Origin: Modestobacter sp.
GTDB lineage: Bacteria > Actinomycetota > Actinomycetes > Mycobacteriales > Geodermatophilaceae
DNA: 10,088 bases
Assembly: GCA_025965635.1 (NCBI GenBank)
Contig: JAOPWO010000029.1
Span: 1-10,088, forward strand
Direction: 5' to 3'
Made by a program: the position numbers and the translations under genes. Below the pieces are notes generated by a model. It made no database searches. It was not told where the DNA came from and worked only from the letters and a program-made list of their open reading frames with translations. This document shows, one piece after another, positions 1 through 7,356 of this stretch; position 1 is the first letter of the stretch; every line of letters starts with the position of its first letter.

Positions 1-191
1 GGCCCCGCGGGAACCCGTTGCGGTGGGCGGGCATCGCTCCGGCACCGCGCGCGCTGAGCTCGTCGCCGGGCGGCGCTCCGGCCACCGTGGCGCCGGGCGC
101 CTGGTGTGGCAGGGTCGAGGGTGCCCCCGTCCGTTCGGGAGGTGGTGCTGGATGGTCGGGTGCCCCGTGCGGGCGCCGGGCGAGGGGAGCC

Positions 192-1574
192 ATGAGCGGG
201 GAAGCCATCCGGGACGTCGACGCACAGCGGCACGAGCCCGCATCGTCTCCAGCCGCGGCGGGACCGACCCCGGTACCCGAGGTGCCGGTACCCGCGGTCC
301 CGGAGGGGACCGGCCCGCCGGGGTCGCCGGAGGCCCCGCCGGTGCTCGGCGCGATGGCGATCCTGCGGATCGGCGCCTTCCTGGTCCTCTACCTCAACGC
401 CGCCGCGGTCTTCCTGGGGGTCATGGCGCAGGCCATCGCCCGCAGCTGGCTGGCCTTCGAGCTGACCGGGTCGAACGCCGCCCTGGGCGGGGTCCTGCTG
501 GCGTTCGGGGTGGCCCTGCTGGTGGCCACCCCCTGGGGAGGAGTGGCCGCGGACCGGCTGCCCAAACGGCTGGTGCTGCAGGTCTCGGTGACCCTGCTGG
601 CGGCATCGAGTGCCTGGATCGGTCTGGCCGTCGTCTTCGACGTCATCGCCTACTGGATGCTGCTCGGCGCGGGCGTGCTCCAGGCCGTGGGTTTCGCCCT
701 GTTCAACCCCGCCCGGATGGCCTTCCTCACCGAGCTGGTCCCCCGCGGGTCGGTGCCGCAGGCGGTTTCGCTGCTCCTGGTCAACGCCGAGGTGAGCCGG
801 GTGGTCGGTCCGGCGCTGGCCGGTGTGGTCATCGGTGCGGTGGCCTGGGGCATCGAGGCGGTCTTCCTGTTCAGTGCCACTCTGGCGACCGTCGGGGTGC
901 TCCTCACCGTCGCCCTTCCCGCCGGGCGGCGGCGCGGGGAGGCCTCCGGCCGGTCCCCGCTGGGGGAGCTCGCCGATGGGGTGCGCTACGTCCGCCGGCA
1001 CCCCGAGCTGAGCGCCCTGGTGTGGTGCGGCATCGGCGTCACGATGATGGGGATGCCGTACCTGGCCTTCATGCCGACCATCTCCAGCGACCTGTTCGGC
1101 CTCGGCTCGGTCGGCTACGGGATCCTGTCGGCGACGTCCGCGGTCGGCGGGGTCACGGCGGGTCTGCTGCTCGGGCGGCGCACCTCCAGGGTGCGGCAGT
1201 CCCGGGTCCTCGTGGGCTCGGGCGCCGTCTTCGGCATCGCCGTCTGCGCGCTGGCGATCGCGCCCAACGCCTACGTCGCGGTCGTCGTGCTCCTCGCCGT
1301 CGGCGCGGCGATGCTCGCCTTCCAGACCACCAACCAGTCGCAGCTCATCGCCCTGTCGGACATGGAGTACCACGGGCGGGTGCAGGGATTGATCATGCTC
1401 AGCTTCGGCGCCTTCGGCATCGCCGCACTGCCACTGGGCCTGCTCGCCGACGTCATCGGGCTGCGCTGGACGCTCGTCGGGATGGGCGCCGGCGTGATCG
1501 CCGTCGTGGCCTTGTACGCGGTCGTCAGCCGGCGCAGGATGGCGGCCTCGCACCGGCTGCGCGACCTGGGCTGA
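192..1574 (+). CDS. MFS transporter, drug/siderophore exporter-like
   Basis: The predicted product is a 460-aa integral membrane protein of the major facilitator superfamily, probably a proton-driven exporter of small molecules; the substrate is unknown. About 12 hydrophobic segments can be seen from residue ~56 to ~445, split into two halves by a basic loop at ~245-275. The MFS motif A is clear in the loop after helix 2 (GGVAADRLPKR, residues ~116-126). A cytoplasmic tail of ~50 residues rich in Pro, Val and Glu precedes helix 1; it includes a 10-bp direct repeat (CCGGTACCCG at 270-279 and 285-294) encoding a Val-Pro repeat. I chose the ATG at 192 because a purine-rich GAGGGGAG lies just upstream (182-189). 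The frame is open further upstream to 18, but that part is Gly/Ala/Arg-rich and not transporter-like. It converges with the next gene. The family is sure, the substrate is not. Confidence 0.9.
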   Translation: MSGEAIRDVDAQRHEPASSPAAAGPTPVPEVPVPAVPEGTGPPGSPEAPPVLGAMAILRIGAFLVLYLNAAAVFLGVMAQAIARSWLAFELTGSNAALGGVLLAFGVALLVATPWGGVAADRLPKRLVLQVSVTLLAASSAWIGLAVVFDVIAYWMLLGAGVLQAVGFALFNPARMAFLTELVPRGSVPQAVSLLLVNAEVSRVVGPALAGVVIGAVAWGIEAVFLFSATLATVGVLLTVALPAGRRRGEASGRSPLGELADGVRYVRRHPELSALVWCGIGVTMMGMPYLAFMPTISSDLFGLGSVGYGILSATSAVGGVTAGLLLGRRTSRVRQSRVLVGSGAVFGIAVCALAIAPNAYVAVVVLLAVGAAMLAFQTTNQSQLIALSDMEYHGRVQGLIMLSFGAFGIAALPLGLLADVIGLRWTLVGMGAGVIAVVALYAVVSRRRMAASHRLRDLG

Positions 1575-1576
1575 GC

Positions 1577-1590
1577 CACCGGCCCCGGTG
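1577..1590. terminator. Weak GC hairpin between convergent genes
   Basis: An inverted repeat, CACCGG-CC-CCGGTG, starts three bases after the stop codon of the MFS gene and sits in the 42-nt gap between two convergent genes. There is no T-tract on either side. It could help end transcription from either direction, but with only 5-6 pairs in GC-rich DNA it may be chance. Confidence 0.25.
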
Positions 1591-1616
1591 CACGGCGGTC
1601 CGGACGGGCGACGAGA

Positions 1617-1991
1617 TCAGCGCCAGTCGACGCCGGGCAGGGTGGCGCTCCAGGACTCGGCGATCTGGCCGTCGGCGACGCGGTGCACCACCAACCAGGT
1701 GACCACCGACGTCTGCCCGGTGTCCAGGTTCACGCCGGTGGTGGTGGCCCTCGTCCAGATCCTGTCCTCGGCGGTCACCTGGTCGTCGACGGTGGTCGCC
1801 GGATCGTGCAGCAGCTGCCAGGACTCGCGGACCTCCCGCTTGAACTGGGTCCGGGTCAGCGAACGGGTCCCGGCGGAGGAGTGCCGCACGTAGGGCTCGG
1901 CGATGAGCTCGTCGATGACCGTCAGATCGCGCCGGTTCCACAGCCCGTCCCAGTAGCGCTGGACGATCGAGGTCAGTGCCTGCTGGTCCAC
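1617..1991 (-). CDS. SnoaL/NTF2-like family protein
   Basis: The predicted product is a 124-aa soluble protein of the NTF2-like/SnoaL-like superfamily, small cone-shaped alpha+beta barrels that serve as cyclases, isomerases or ligand-binding proteins. The length is typical. The N-terminal helix contains the characteristic QRYWDGLWNRRDL (residues ~11-23), followed by VIDELIAEPYVRH (~25-37), where the YVRH motif matches the start of the SnoaL pocket. The C-terminal strands read VVTWLVVHRVADGQIAESW (~96-114), with the usual 'DGQIAE' turn. The start is GTG at 1991, with no Shine-Dalgarno visible but a TAAGAT box 8 nt upstream. The gene runs towards the MFS gene and is probably monocistronic. Fold assignment is fairly secure; whether it is an enzyme or a binding protein cannot be told. 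Confidence 0.8.
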   Translation of the reverse strand: MDQQALTSIVQRYWDGLWNRRDLTVIDELIAEPYVRHSSAGTRSLTRTQFKREVRESWQLLHDPATTVDDQVTAEDRIWTRATTTGVNLDTGQTSVVTWLVVHRVADGQIAESWSATLPGVDWR

Positions 1992-1999
1992 GAGGCGCG

Positions 2000-2005
2000 A
2001 TCTTA
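2000..2005 (-). promoter_or_regulatory. Candidate -10 box for a leaderless transcript
   Basis: Read on the minus strand, TAAGAT matches the actinobacterial TANNNT -10 consensus and stops 8 nt before the GTG start of the SnoaL-like gene. That distance puts the transcription start at or next to the start codon. It agrees with the lack of a ribosome binding site. No good -35 hexamer is seen at 16-19 nt upstream. Confidence 0.4.
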
Positions 2006-2120
2006 GGGCCGCGGCGCGGCGGGACGGTGCAGCGAGTCCATCCCGGGCGGATCCACGGCGGCCCGCACCTGCCGGGAGAGCGCCAGCACCTCGGCGCGGT
2101 CAGCTGCACCACGAGGACGA

Positions 2121-2528
2121 GATGACTGCGACCCGGACGCCGAACAGGAACAGCTACCGGGGAAGCACATCCCGAACGCCACGGCCGGGGCTCCCGCTCG
2201 AGAGCGAGGGGTGGCCCGACGGGACGGCGTCGCCACCCGGTTCGGGGCTGACGCGGCTGTGCTCGCGGACCCCGATGCCGAGGCGGTCGGGCTGGCGGCG
2301 ACCCAGGAGGAGCGTCGCGTGTTCGACCCGGCGCTGGTCGAGGAGATGGCCCTGTGGCCGGACCATCCGGAGGTCACGGTGGCAGGGGCTTCCGCCTCGA
2401 CATCGCACTCGATCGGATCGGCGTGCAGGAACTGACCGCGGTGGACCGGGCCATGCCCGGGCGGTGCGGCGCTGGACCTACGGTCACGGCTTGCCGCAGC
2501 GGGCCCGGTATCCCCCGGACCGGGGGGC
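2121..2528 (+). pseudogene. Probable decayed gene remnant, unidentified
   Basis: Between the SnoaL-like gene and the FAD oxidoreductase, 1992-2630 has no intact convincing gene. From 2121 to about 2390 one + frame reads like real protein (D/E/A/V-rich, G/C third bases, for example AEAVGLAATQEERRVFDP and ALVEEMALWPDHPEVT), but it has no credible ribosome binding site. It soon degenerates and stops at 2435. From about 2387 a second frame looks coding ([20 protein letters not shown]). From about 2460 the third frame gives [20 protein letters not shown]. Coding character moving through three frames suggests a gene broken by indels. A GTG at 2211 could start a 74-aa protein instead. I do not recognise the family. 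The stretch 1992-2120 shows nothing beyond the promoter box, and 2529-2630 only a ribosome binding site. Confidence 0.35.
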
Positions 2529-2630
2529 TGTGCCCTATCTCCACCGGCGACGCCGTGCCAGCGTCCGGAGCTGTCCGGACCCACGTCGGCCATCAGCACC
2601 GCTGGGGTCCAGAGCGCCCTTGGGGGACCC

Positions 2631-4088
2631 ATGACCGTCGACCGCGCCATCACCGACCTGCGCCGCAGCCTCGCCGGAGAGGTGTTGACGCCGGACGACG
2701 ACGGGTTCGAGGCGGCTCGGGCGGCGGCGATCTGGAACGGGGACATCCGGCGGCGTCCCGCCGCGATCGTCCGGCCCGCCTCGTCCGACGACGTCGCCTC
2801 GGCGATCGCCGTCCTCCGGTCCGGGGGCGTGGACCTGACCGTGTGCGGTGGCGGGCACTCGGGGGCGGGGAACGCGGTGGCCGAGGGTGCGGTGATGATC
2901 GACCTGTCACGGATGAACGGTGTCCGGGTCGACGCCGAGGCCCGACGCGCGTACGTCGGCGGGGGCGCACGCTGGGAGACGGTGGACGCAGCGACGGCCC
3001 CGCACGGTCTCGCGGTGGTCGGCGGGACGGTGAGCCACACGGGGGTCGGCGGACTCACGCTCAGCGGTGGCATGGGCTGGCTCACCCCGCGGCTGGGGCT
3101 CAGCTGCGACAACCTGGTCGAAGCAACGCTGGTGACCGCCGACGGCCGCGTCGTCACGGCGTCCGAGGACACGGAGCCCGACCTGTTCTGGGCGCTGCGC
3201 GGAGCCGGCACGAACTTCGGCGTGGTGACCGAGCTGGTGTTCCAGTTGCACGAGGTCGACCCGATGGCCCACCTCGGCATGTTCCTCTGGCGACCGGAGG
3301 ACGCCGCCGAGCCGCTGGCCTTCGCCCGGGACCACCTGTTCGCCCTACCGGATTCGCTCGGTGCGCTCATCGCCGGCCTGTCGGCGCCGCCCCAGCCGTT
3401 CGTACCGGCGGCGATGCGCGGTGCCCCGTGCATCGCCGTCCTCGTCGCGGGGTGGGGCGACCCGGCCGAGCACGCCGCCGCGGTGGAGCCGCTGCGGGGC
3501 CGCGGCGCGGCGGTCGAGTTCGTCACGCCGATCCCGTACGTGGCACTGCAGCACATGCTCGACGACACGGCGCCGTGGGGGATCCGCGCCTACGACAAGG
3601 GCATCAACCTCGACGAGCTGAGCGACGAGGTGATCGCCGTGATCCTCGACTGGATACCGCGCAAGCAGTCCCCGTTGTCGTTCATGCCGATCTTCCCGCT
3701 GCGCGGCCGCTACCGGGAGGTACCCGACGATGCCACCGCCTTCGGCAGCTCCCGCAGCTCCCGCTGGGCGATGGGCATGGTGGGGCAGGGGCTGGACGAC
3801 GAGACCTTCGCCGCCGACCGGGCCTGGGCCCGGGACTTCTACGAGGCGGTGCGCCCGTTCGCGCCGAACGCGGCCACGTACCTGAACTTCGAGGCGGACG
3901 CCAGCGAGGACCGGGTGCGAGCCTCCTACGGGGAGCAGAAGTACCGCCGTCTTGCAGCGCTCAAGGCGGTGTGGGACCCGGAGAACGTCTTCCGGCACAA
4001 CGCGAACATCAAGCCGGCGCCGGCGGCTGCTGCGGTCCCCCCACCGCGTCAGGGGTCCAGCACGCCGACGACACCCGTCGTGGGCTGA
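2631..4088 (+). CDS. FAD-binding oxidoreductase, PCMH/BBE type
   Basis: The predicted product is a 485-aa flavoprotein of the berberine-bridge-enzyme-like (VAO/PCMH) superfamily. Such enzymes oxidise alcohols, sugars or secondary metabolites and pass electrons to oxygen. The FAD domain spans ~40-210, with [10 protein letters not shown] around His76, the residue expected to carry covalent FAD. It continues through [21 protein letters not shown] (~131-151) and [11 protein letters not shown] (~191-201). The second flavin-linking Cys of bicovalent members is absent: the aligned residue appears to be Val134. The C-terminal BBE motif is clear (YLNF ~417-420; [13 protein letters not shown] ~448-460). 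There is no signal peptide, so it is likely cytoplasmic. ATG 2631 follows a GGGGGA ribosome binding site. A ~25-residue Ala/Pro/Thr-rich tail ends the protein. The substrate is unknown. Confidence 0.92.
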   Translation: MTVDRAITDLRRSLAGEVLTPDDDGFEAARAAAIWNGDIRRRPAAIVRPASSDDVASAIAVLRSGGVDLTVCGGGHSGAGNAVAEGAVMIDLSRMNGVRVDAEARRAYVGGGARWETVDAATAPHGLAVVGGTVSHTGVGGLTLSGGMGWLTPRLGLSCDNLVEATLVTADGRVVTASEDTEPDLFWALRGAGTNFGVVTELVFQLHEVDPMAHLGMFLWRPEDAAEPLAFARDHLFALPDSLGALIAGLSAPPQPFVPAAMRGAPCIAVLVAGWGDPAEHAAAVEPLRGRGAAVEFVTPIPYVALQHMLDDTAPWGIRAYDKGINLDELSDEVIAVILDWIPRKQSPLSFMPIFPLRGRYREVPDDATAFGSSRSSRWAMGMVGQGLDDETFAADRAWARDFYEAVRPFAPNAATYLNFEADASEDRVRASYGEQKYRRLAALKAVWDPENVFRHNANIKPAPAAAAVPPPRQGSSTPTTPVVG

Positions 4089-4261
4089 CCGCCGGAAGGT
4101 TCGGCTGAGGGCACCGGGGAGCCCCGACGGGTGACGTCCCGCGAGTTGGTGGGAGTGCAGGCCCCCTGACCGCGTGGCTGATCGCGTGCGACCTGTGCGG
4201 CGTTCTCCTCGCGGCGACCGGGTGGTTGACCCAGGGCGATGACATGGGGAGCCTGGGTGCC

Positions 4262-4266
4262 GGGGG
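4262..4266 (+). promoter_or_regulatory. Ribosome binding site deciding the regulator start
   Basis: GGGGG with a 5-nt spacer precedes the ATG at 4272. The earlier in-frame ATG at 4239 has only AGGG two bases away, which is too close, so 4272 is preferred. Confidence 0.5.
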
Positions 4267-4271
4267 TCCTC

Positions 4272-5066
4272 ATGACCGCACGCGCCGCCACGTCCGTCCG
4301 TCGCCCGCAGGCGGACGCGGGAGTCCGCGTGCTGGAGTTGAGTTACCAACTCAGCAGCCTCGCCGACCGGGCGTCGTTCCTGACCGCTGCCGCGACCGAG
4401 CTGGTGCAGACGTTCGGGGGTGAGGTGGTGTCATGGAACGACGTCCTCGTGGCCGCCCACCGCTTCGACTTCGTGGTGCACCCGCAGACCCCGGAGACGG
4501 CGATGATGATGGCCGCCCTAGCGCCTCTGGCCGGCGTCCACCCCGTCGTTCGCAGTTTCATGGCGGACGGCCGCCGGACGGCGCCGGTCCCCCGCCGGGT
4601 CAGCGATGTGACCACGGCTGACGAGTGGCACCGGTCGCCGGTGTTCCAGGAGCCGTTCCGGGGGCTGGGACTGGAGCATCAGCTGGGGATCGTCGTCGAC
4701 GTCCGCGCGGGCCAGCTGCTGCGGGGCTGGGCGGTGGTGCGGTCGGGCCGGGACTTCACCGACGGGCAGATGGGGCTGGCGTGGCAGCTGCAGCCGCTGC
4801 TGGTCGTCTTGGACCGGATGTACGCCGCACCGTGTGGACCCCACCCCGGAGAGGCGGTCGGGCGCTACCGGCTGACCCCGCGGGAGCTCGACGTCCTGCG
4901 GTTGCTGGGGATGGACTGCACGGCGCGCCAGATCGCCTCCGGGCTGCGGATCAGCGAGCGGACGGTGCACAAGCACCTGGAGAACCTCTACGCCAAGCTC
5001 GGCTGCCGCGACCGGCTGGGCGCCGTGCTCGCCACCCGGGAGGCCGGCCTGCCCTTCACGCCCTGA
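4272..5066 (+). CDS. LuxR-family transcriptional regulator
   Basis: The predicted product is a 264-aa DNA-binding regulator. The C-terminal LuxR/NarL-type helix-turn-helix spans ~199-256: LTPRELDVLRLL, then ARQIASGLRISERTVHKHL and ENLYAKLGCRDR, with all the usual hydrophobic and Thr-Val/His positions. The N-terminal ~190 residues look like a GAF-like or related ligand-sensing domain (helix LELSYQLSSLADRASFLTAA at ~21-40; strands around 138-160). No phosphoacceptor receiver domain is evident, so it probably senses a small molecule or redox state rather than a kinase signal. Start 4272 is chosen on its ribosome binding site; 4239 would add 11 residues. It is preceded by 183 nt without a gene. 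It is followed by the 267-nt gap holding a perfect palindrome, then two + strand genes it may control. Family sure; targets inferred. Confidence 0.88.
   Translation: MTARAATSVRRPQADAGVRVLELSYQLSSLADRASFLTAAATELVQTFGGEVVSWNDVLVAAHRFDFVVHPQTPETAMMMAALAPLAGVHPVVRSFMADGRRTAPVPRRVSDVTTADEWHRSPVFQEPFRGLGLEHQLGIVVDVRAGQLLRGWAVVRSGRDFTDGQMGLAWQLQPLLVVLDRMYAAPCGPHPGEAVGRYRLTPRELDVLRLLGMDCTARQIASGLRISERTVHKHLENLYAKLGCRDRLGAVLATREAGLPFTP
4339..4353. repeat. Short inverted repeat inside regulator 5' coding region
   Basis: TGAGTT-ACC-AACTCA is a perfect 6-bp inverted repeat about 70 nt into the LuxR-type gene, in a locally AT-richer patch. It encodes part of LELSYQLSS. It could be an autoregulatory site or an mRNA hairpin, but coding constraint or chance is as likely. 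Confidence 0.3.
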
Positions 5067-5086
5067 CGGCCGCTTGCCCGCGTGGT

Positions 5087-5101
5087 GGCCGGGAACCGGC
5101 C
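5087..5101 (+). terminator. GC hairpin after the regulator gene
   Basis: GGCCGG-GAA-CCGGCC forms a perfect 6-bp stem with a 3-nt loop, 20 nt after the stop codon of the LuxR-type gene. There is no T-run after it. It fits a U-less actinobacterial terminator and would separate the regulator from the downstream genes. Confidence 0.4.
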
Positions 5102-5236
5102 GGCGGCGCGAGCCATGCGCAGGCAGCACGTCGGTCCGGGGCCGGTGGAAGCGGGGGGACGGGAGGCGCGCCGGGTGGACGCGCTGGCGGTCACTCGAGC
5201 GCCTTGACCGCCAGGACCTGCGCGACTCGACTACCG

Positions 5237-5250
5237 GAACTACGTAGTTC
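5237..5250. promoter_or_regulatory. Perfect 14-bp palindrome, candidate operator
   Basis: GAACTACGTAGTTC is its own reverse complement over 14 bp and lies 84 nt before the start of the 146-aa protein gene, in a non-coding, AT-richer patch of a GC-rich genome. Dimeric LuxR/NarL-type HTH domains bind short palindromes of about this size, and a LuxR-type gene lies immediately upstream, so it is a plausible operator. No second copy was seen in front of the regulator gene itself. The link to that regulator is inference. Confidence 0.5.
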
Positions 5251-5273
5251 TTCTGATGTCGAAGCGTCCCGTG

Positions 5274-5295
5274 CGCCCACAGTCTGGTGTGGGCG
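5274..5295 (+). other. Perfect 8-bp stem-loop in leader
   Basis: CGCCCACA (5274-5281) and TGTGGGCG (5288-5295) are exact reverse complements around a 6-nt loop, 24 nt downstream of the palindrome and 38 nt before the ATG at 5334. No T-tract follows, so it is not an ordinary intrinsic terminator. It could be a 5' leader hairpin or a second protein site. Confidence 0.45.
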
Positions 5296-5333
5296 AGCCA
5301 GCAGGCAGGCCCGGAGCGGCGTAGGGGGAAGTC

Positions 5334-5774
5334 ATGTCACTCGTCACGGTGCATCTTCGCTGGGATGACGTCGGTCAGGAGCAGTACGAGAAGGTGATCA
5401 GCGCCGGCCGGCGGAGCGGTGAGTTGCCTGCGGGCTGCCTGTCCAGGCAGGTACGGCAGCACGGCAACGCGCTGCTGGCTACCGAGGTCTGGGACAGCCA
5501 GGTGGCTGGTGACGGGTTCGACGGGCTCGTCCGAGTGGTGAAGGAGGCAGGTGTCGAGGAACGGCCGCAGAGCGTGATGTTCGCGGTGCCGCAGATGTTC
5601 GCCACCGCCTACAGGCGTGCGGCTCGACCGGCCGAGATGGCGATCCCGCACCTGCCGGGTCCCCGGCAGGAAGAGTGCCTCCCGGCGCCCTCACAGGCCA
5701 CCGACGCCGGCGCGTACCCCGCCGATCGCCGTTTCATCGAAGCGGCCGACTCCACGCCGGCAGTGCGTCCTTAG
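5334..5774 (+). CDS. Hypothetical protein, ABM-like N-terminal half
   Basis: The predicted product is a 146-aa protein I cannot name. Residues 1-~95 have the rhythm of a ferredoxin-like dimeric alpha/beta-barrel domain (antibiotic-biosynthesis-monooxygenase type). A first strand (VTVHLRW, 4-10) is followed by a helix (QEQYEKVISAGR), strands CLSRQVRQ and NALLATEVWDS, then a helix with FDGLVRVVKEAG and a last strand SVMFAVPQMF. Residues ~96-146 are Pro/Ala/Arg-rich and probably disordered. The ATG at 5334 has an excellent AGGGGGAA ribosome binding site (5323-5330). It is 184 nt upstream of the aldehyde dehydrogenase on the same strand and downstream of a palindrome and hairpin, so the two may share a promoter. 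The fold call rests on pattern only; a purely structural or regulatory role is equally open. Confidence 0.7.
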   Translation: MSLVTVHLRWDDVGQEQYEKVISAGRRSGELPAGCLSRQVRQHGNALLATEVWDSQVAGDGFDGLVRVVKEAGVEERPQSVMFAVPQMFATAYRRAARPAEMAIPHLPGPRQEECLPAPSQATDAGAYPADRRFIEAADSTPAVRP

Positions 5775-5944
5775 CGGACGGGCCGTCATCCGGTCGGTCC
5801 ACCCCCACGAGAGGGGATGGAGGCAGCCGAGGGATGTAGAGCTGCGGTCCGCCCACCGCGAGAAGGGGCAGCCGCGTCGCGCAGAGGCGTGGGTGACAGC
5901 GGGAGTGCCTCCGCAGCCAGGCATCGTGGCGCGACCTATTGCTC

Positions 5945-5953
5945 GGGGAAGGG
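5945..5953 (+). promoter_or_regulatory. Ribosome binding site deciding the GTG start
   Basis: GGGGAAGGG lies 5 nt before GTG 5959 and marks the start of the aldehyde dehydrogenase. The same frame is open back to before 5617, but that part overlaps the previous gene and is Arg/Pro-rich, unlike the family. The 184-nt stretch 5775-5958 is otherwise without a gene. Confidence 0.6.
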
Positions 5954-5958
5954 CGACC

Positions 5959-7356
5959 GTGAGTGGGCAGGAACCGCCGATCGGTATCTCCTCGCGGCTC
6001 GCTCGAGCGTCGGACGCGCAGCGCAGCTTCGCCGGGTGGGCGGAGCCCGAGGTCGACGAGCTCCTGGAACAGCTGACGAAGGGCATCGTCGATCGCGCCA
6101 AAGACCTGGCCGAGCGCACGGTTGCCGAGACCGGGATGGGCCGAGCGGCGGACAAGGAGTTGAAGAACCGGTTCGCCGCCCAGGACGTCCTTCGCAGCGT
6201 CCGGGGGCAGATCGGATGCGGTGTGCTGTCCCACGACGACTACCAGGGGGTCACCGAGATCGCCCGGCCTGTGGGCGTGGTCCTCGGTTTGATGCCCGTG
6301 ACCAACCCGGTGGCGACCCTGGCGTTCACCACGTTGATCGCGCTCAAGTCACGCGACGCCCTCGTCGTGCGAGCGCACCCGCTGGCGCGACGGGTGACCG
6401 CCGACACGGTCGCCTTGCTGCACGAGATCCTCGTGGGATGCGGGGCGCCGGCGGGTCTTCTCCAGGCGATCGCCCCGGTCGACCGCGCACAACTGGGGCA
6501 GCTGTTCTCCGAGCCCGCCGTGGACCTGATCTTGGCAACGGGCAGTACAGGGTTGGTCAAGGCGGCAGCCGCGTCGGGGAAGCCGACCATCGGGGCTGGA
6601 GGAGGCAATGCTCCGGTCTGGATCTGCGCCGACGCCGACATCCGGGCAGCGACCGGAAGCATCGTGCTGAGCAAGTCGTTCGACCACGGCGTCATCTGCG
6701 GCTCAGAGCAGCACCTGCTCGTCGACGCCGTGATCGCGGGCGCGGCGGTAACCGAGCTTCGACGCGCGGGCGCCACGGTCCTCTCCAGAACCGAGACCGC
6801 AAAACTGGCTGCAACGTTCTTCCAGGATGGACGACCGCGGCGGGACCTGGTCGGACACTCTGCTGCGGACATCGCCGCGCGCGCGGGCATCGATGTCGAT
6901 GCGGACGTACGTCTGCTGGTCGCCCCCGTCGAGGACTCCGCGGAGGTCAGTCCATGGGGTCTCGAGCGTCTGGCCCCGGTGGTGGAGCTGCGCGTCGTGA
7001 GCAACGACGACGGGGCGTTCGAGCTCTGTCGTGCCCTGCTGCGCCGTGGCGGGGCCGGCCACACCGCCGCGATCCACACCACGTCCGACGCGCGGGTCCT
7101 GGCGTTCGCCCAGCGTGTGCCCGTCAGCCGCGTCATCGTCAACGGCCCGTCGTCGCACGGCTGCATAGGCATGGGCAACGGCTTGACGCCGTCATTGACT
7201 CTCGCCTGCGGCCCTTCGGGGGGAGCGACGACGACCGACAACATCACGTACCGGAACCTGATGCAGGTGACCCGGGTGGCCCGCTCCTGGAGCACGAGTC
7301 GGATCCCCGGACACATCCGCTCGGTCGACCATGCCGCGGCGAGTGCGGCGGTGTGA
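5959..7356 (+). CDS. Aldehyde dehydrogenase, CoA-acylating type
   Basis: The predicted product is a 465-aa soluble enzyme of the aldehyde dehydrogenase superfamily, in the acylating branch (EutE, AdhE N-terminal domain, sulfoacetaldehyde dehydrogenase). That branch turns an aldehyde, NAD(P)+ and CoA into acyl-CoA. The N-terminus (AETGMGRAADKELKNRFAAQ, ~56-75) is typical of this branch, as is the IARPVGVVLGLMPVTNP stretch (~101-117). The glycine motif ATGSTGLV (~193-200) and GAGGGNAPV (~212-220) follow. The catalytic Cys is C247 in DHGVICGSEQ. The C-terminal TTDNITYRNLMQVTRVA (~425-441) replaces the hydrolytic-ALDH ending. Length matches the family. GTG 5959 is set by its ribosome binding site. 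No microcompartment shell genes or targeting peptide are seen, so it is likely cytosolic. The substrate is unknown; the branch assignment is strong. Confidence 0.88.
   Translation: MSGQEPPIGISSRLARASDAQRSFAGWAEPEVDELLEQLTKGIVDRAKDLAERTVAETGMGRAADKELKNRFAAQDVLRSVRGQIGCGVLSHDDYQGVTEIARPVGVVLGLMPVTNPVATLAFTTLIALKSRDALVVRAHPLARRVTADTVALLHEILVGCGAPAGLLQAIAPVDRAQLGQLFSEPAVDLILATGSTGLVKAAAASGKPTIGAGGGNAPVWICADADIRAATGSIVLSKSFDHGVICGSEQHLLVDAVIAGAAVTELRRAGATVLSRTETAKLAATFFQDGRPRRDLVGHSAADIAARAGIDVDADVRLLVAPVEDSAEVSPWGLERLAPVVELRVVSNDDGAFELCRALLRRGGAGHTAAIHTTSDARVLAFAQRVPVSRVIVNGPSSHGCIGMGNGLTPSLTLACGPSGGATTTDNITYRNLMQVTRVARSWSTSRIPGHIRSVDHAAASAAV

Noticed and set aside
1..41. Possible start of a divergent minus-strand gene (ATG at 41-39 or a nearby GTG)
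   Set aside because: Only about a dozen codons lie in the window and the ribosome binding site is two bases from the ATG, too close; there is nothing to judge it by.
2310..2340. GTTCGACCC stretch resembling a tRNA T-arm
   Set aside because: No acceptor, D or anticodon stems can be built around it.
2003..3568. 521-codon minus-strand open frame opposite the FAD oxidoreductase
   Set aside because: The translation is Ser/Arg/Pro/Thr-rich with no family look and lies antisense to a clear enzyme; it is a GC-bias artefact.
6904..6913. Palindrome GACGTACGTC inside the aldehyde dehydrogenase
   Set aside because: It is 10 bp, within coding sequence, and explained by Asp-Val-Arg codons; no regulatory context.
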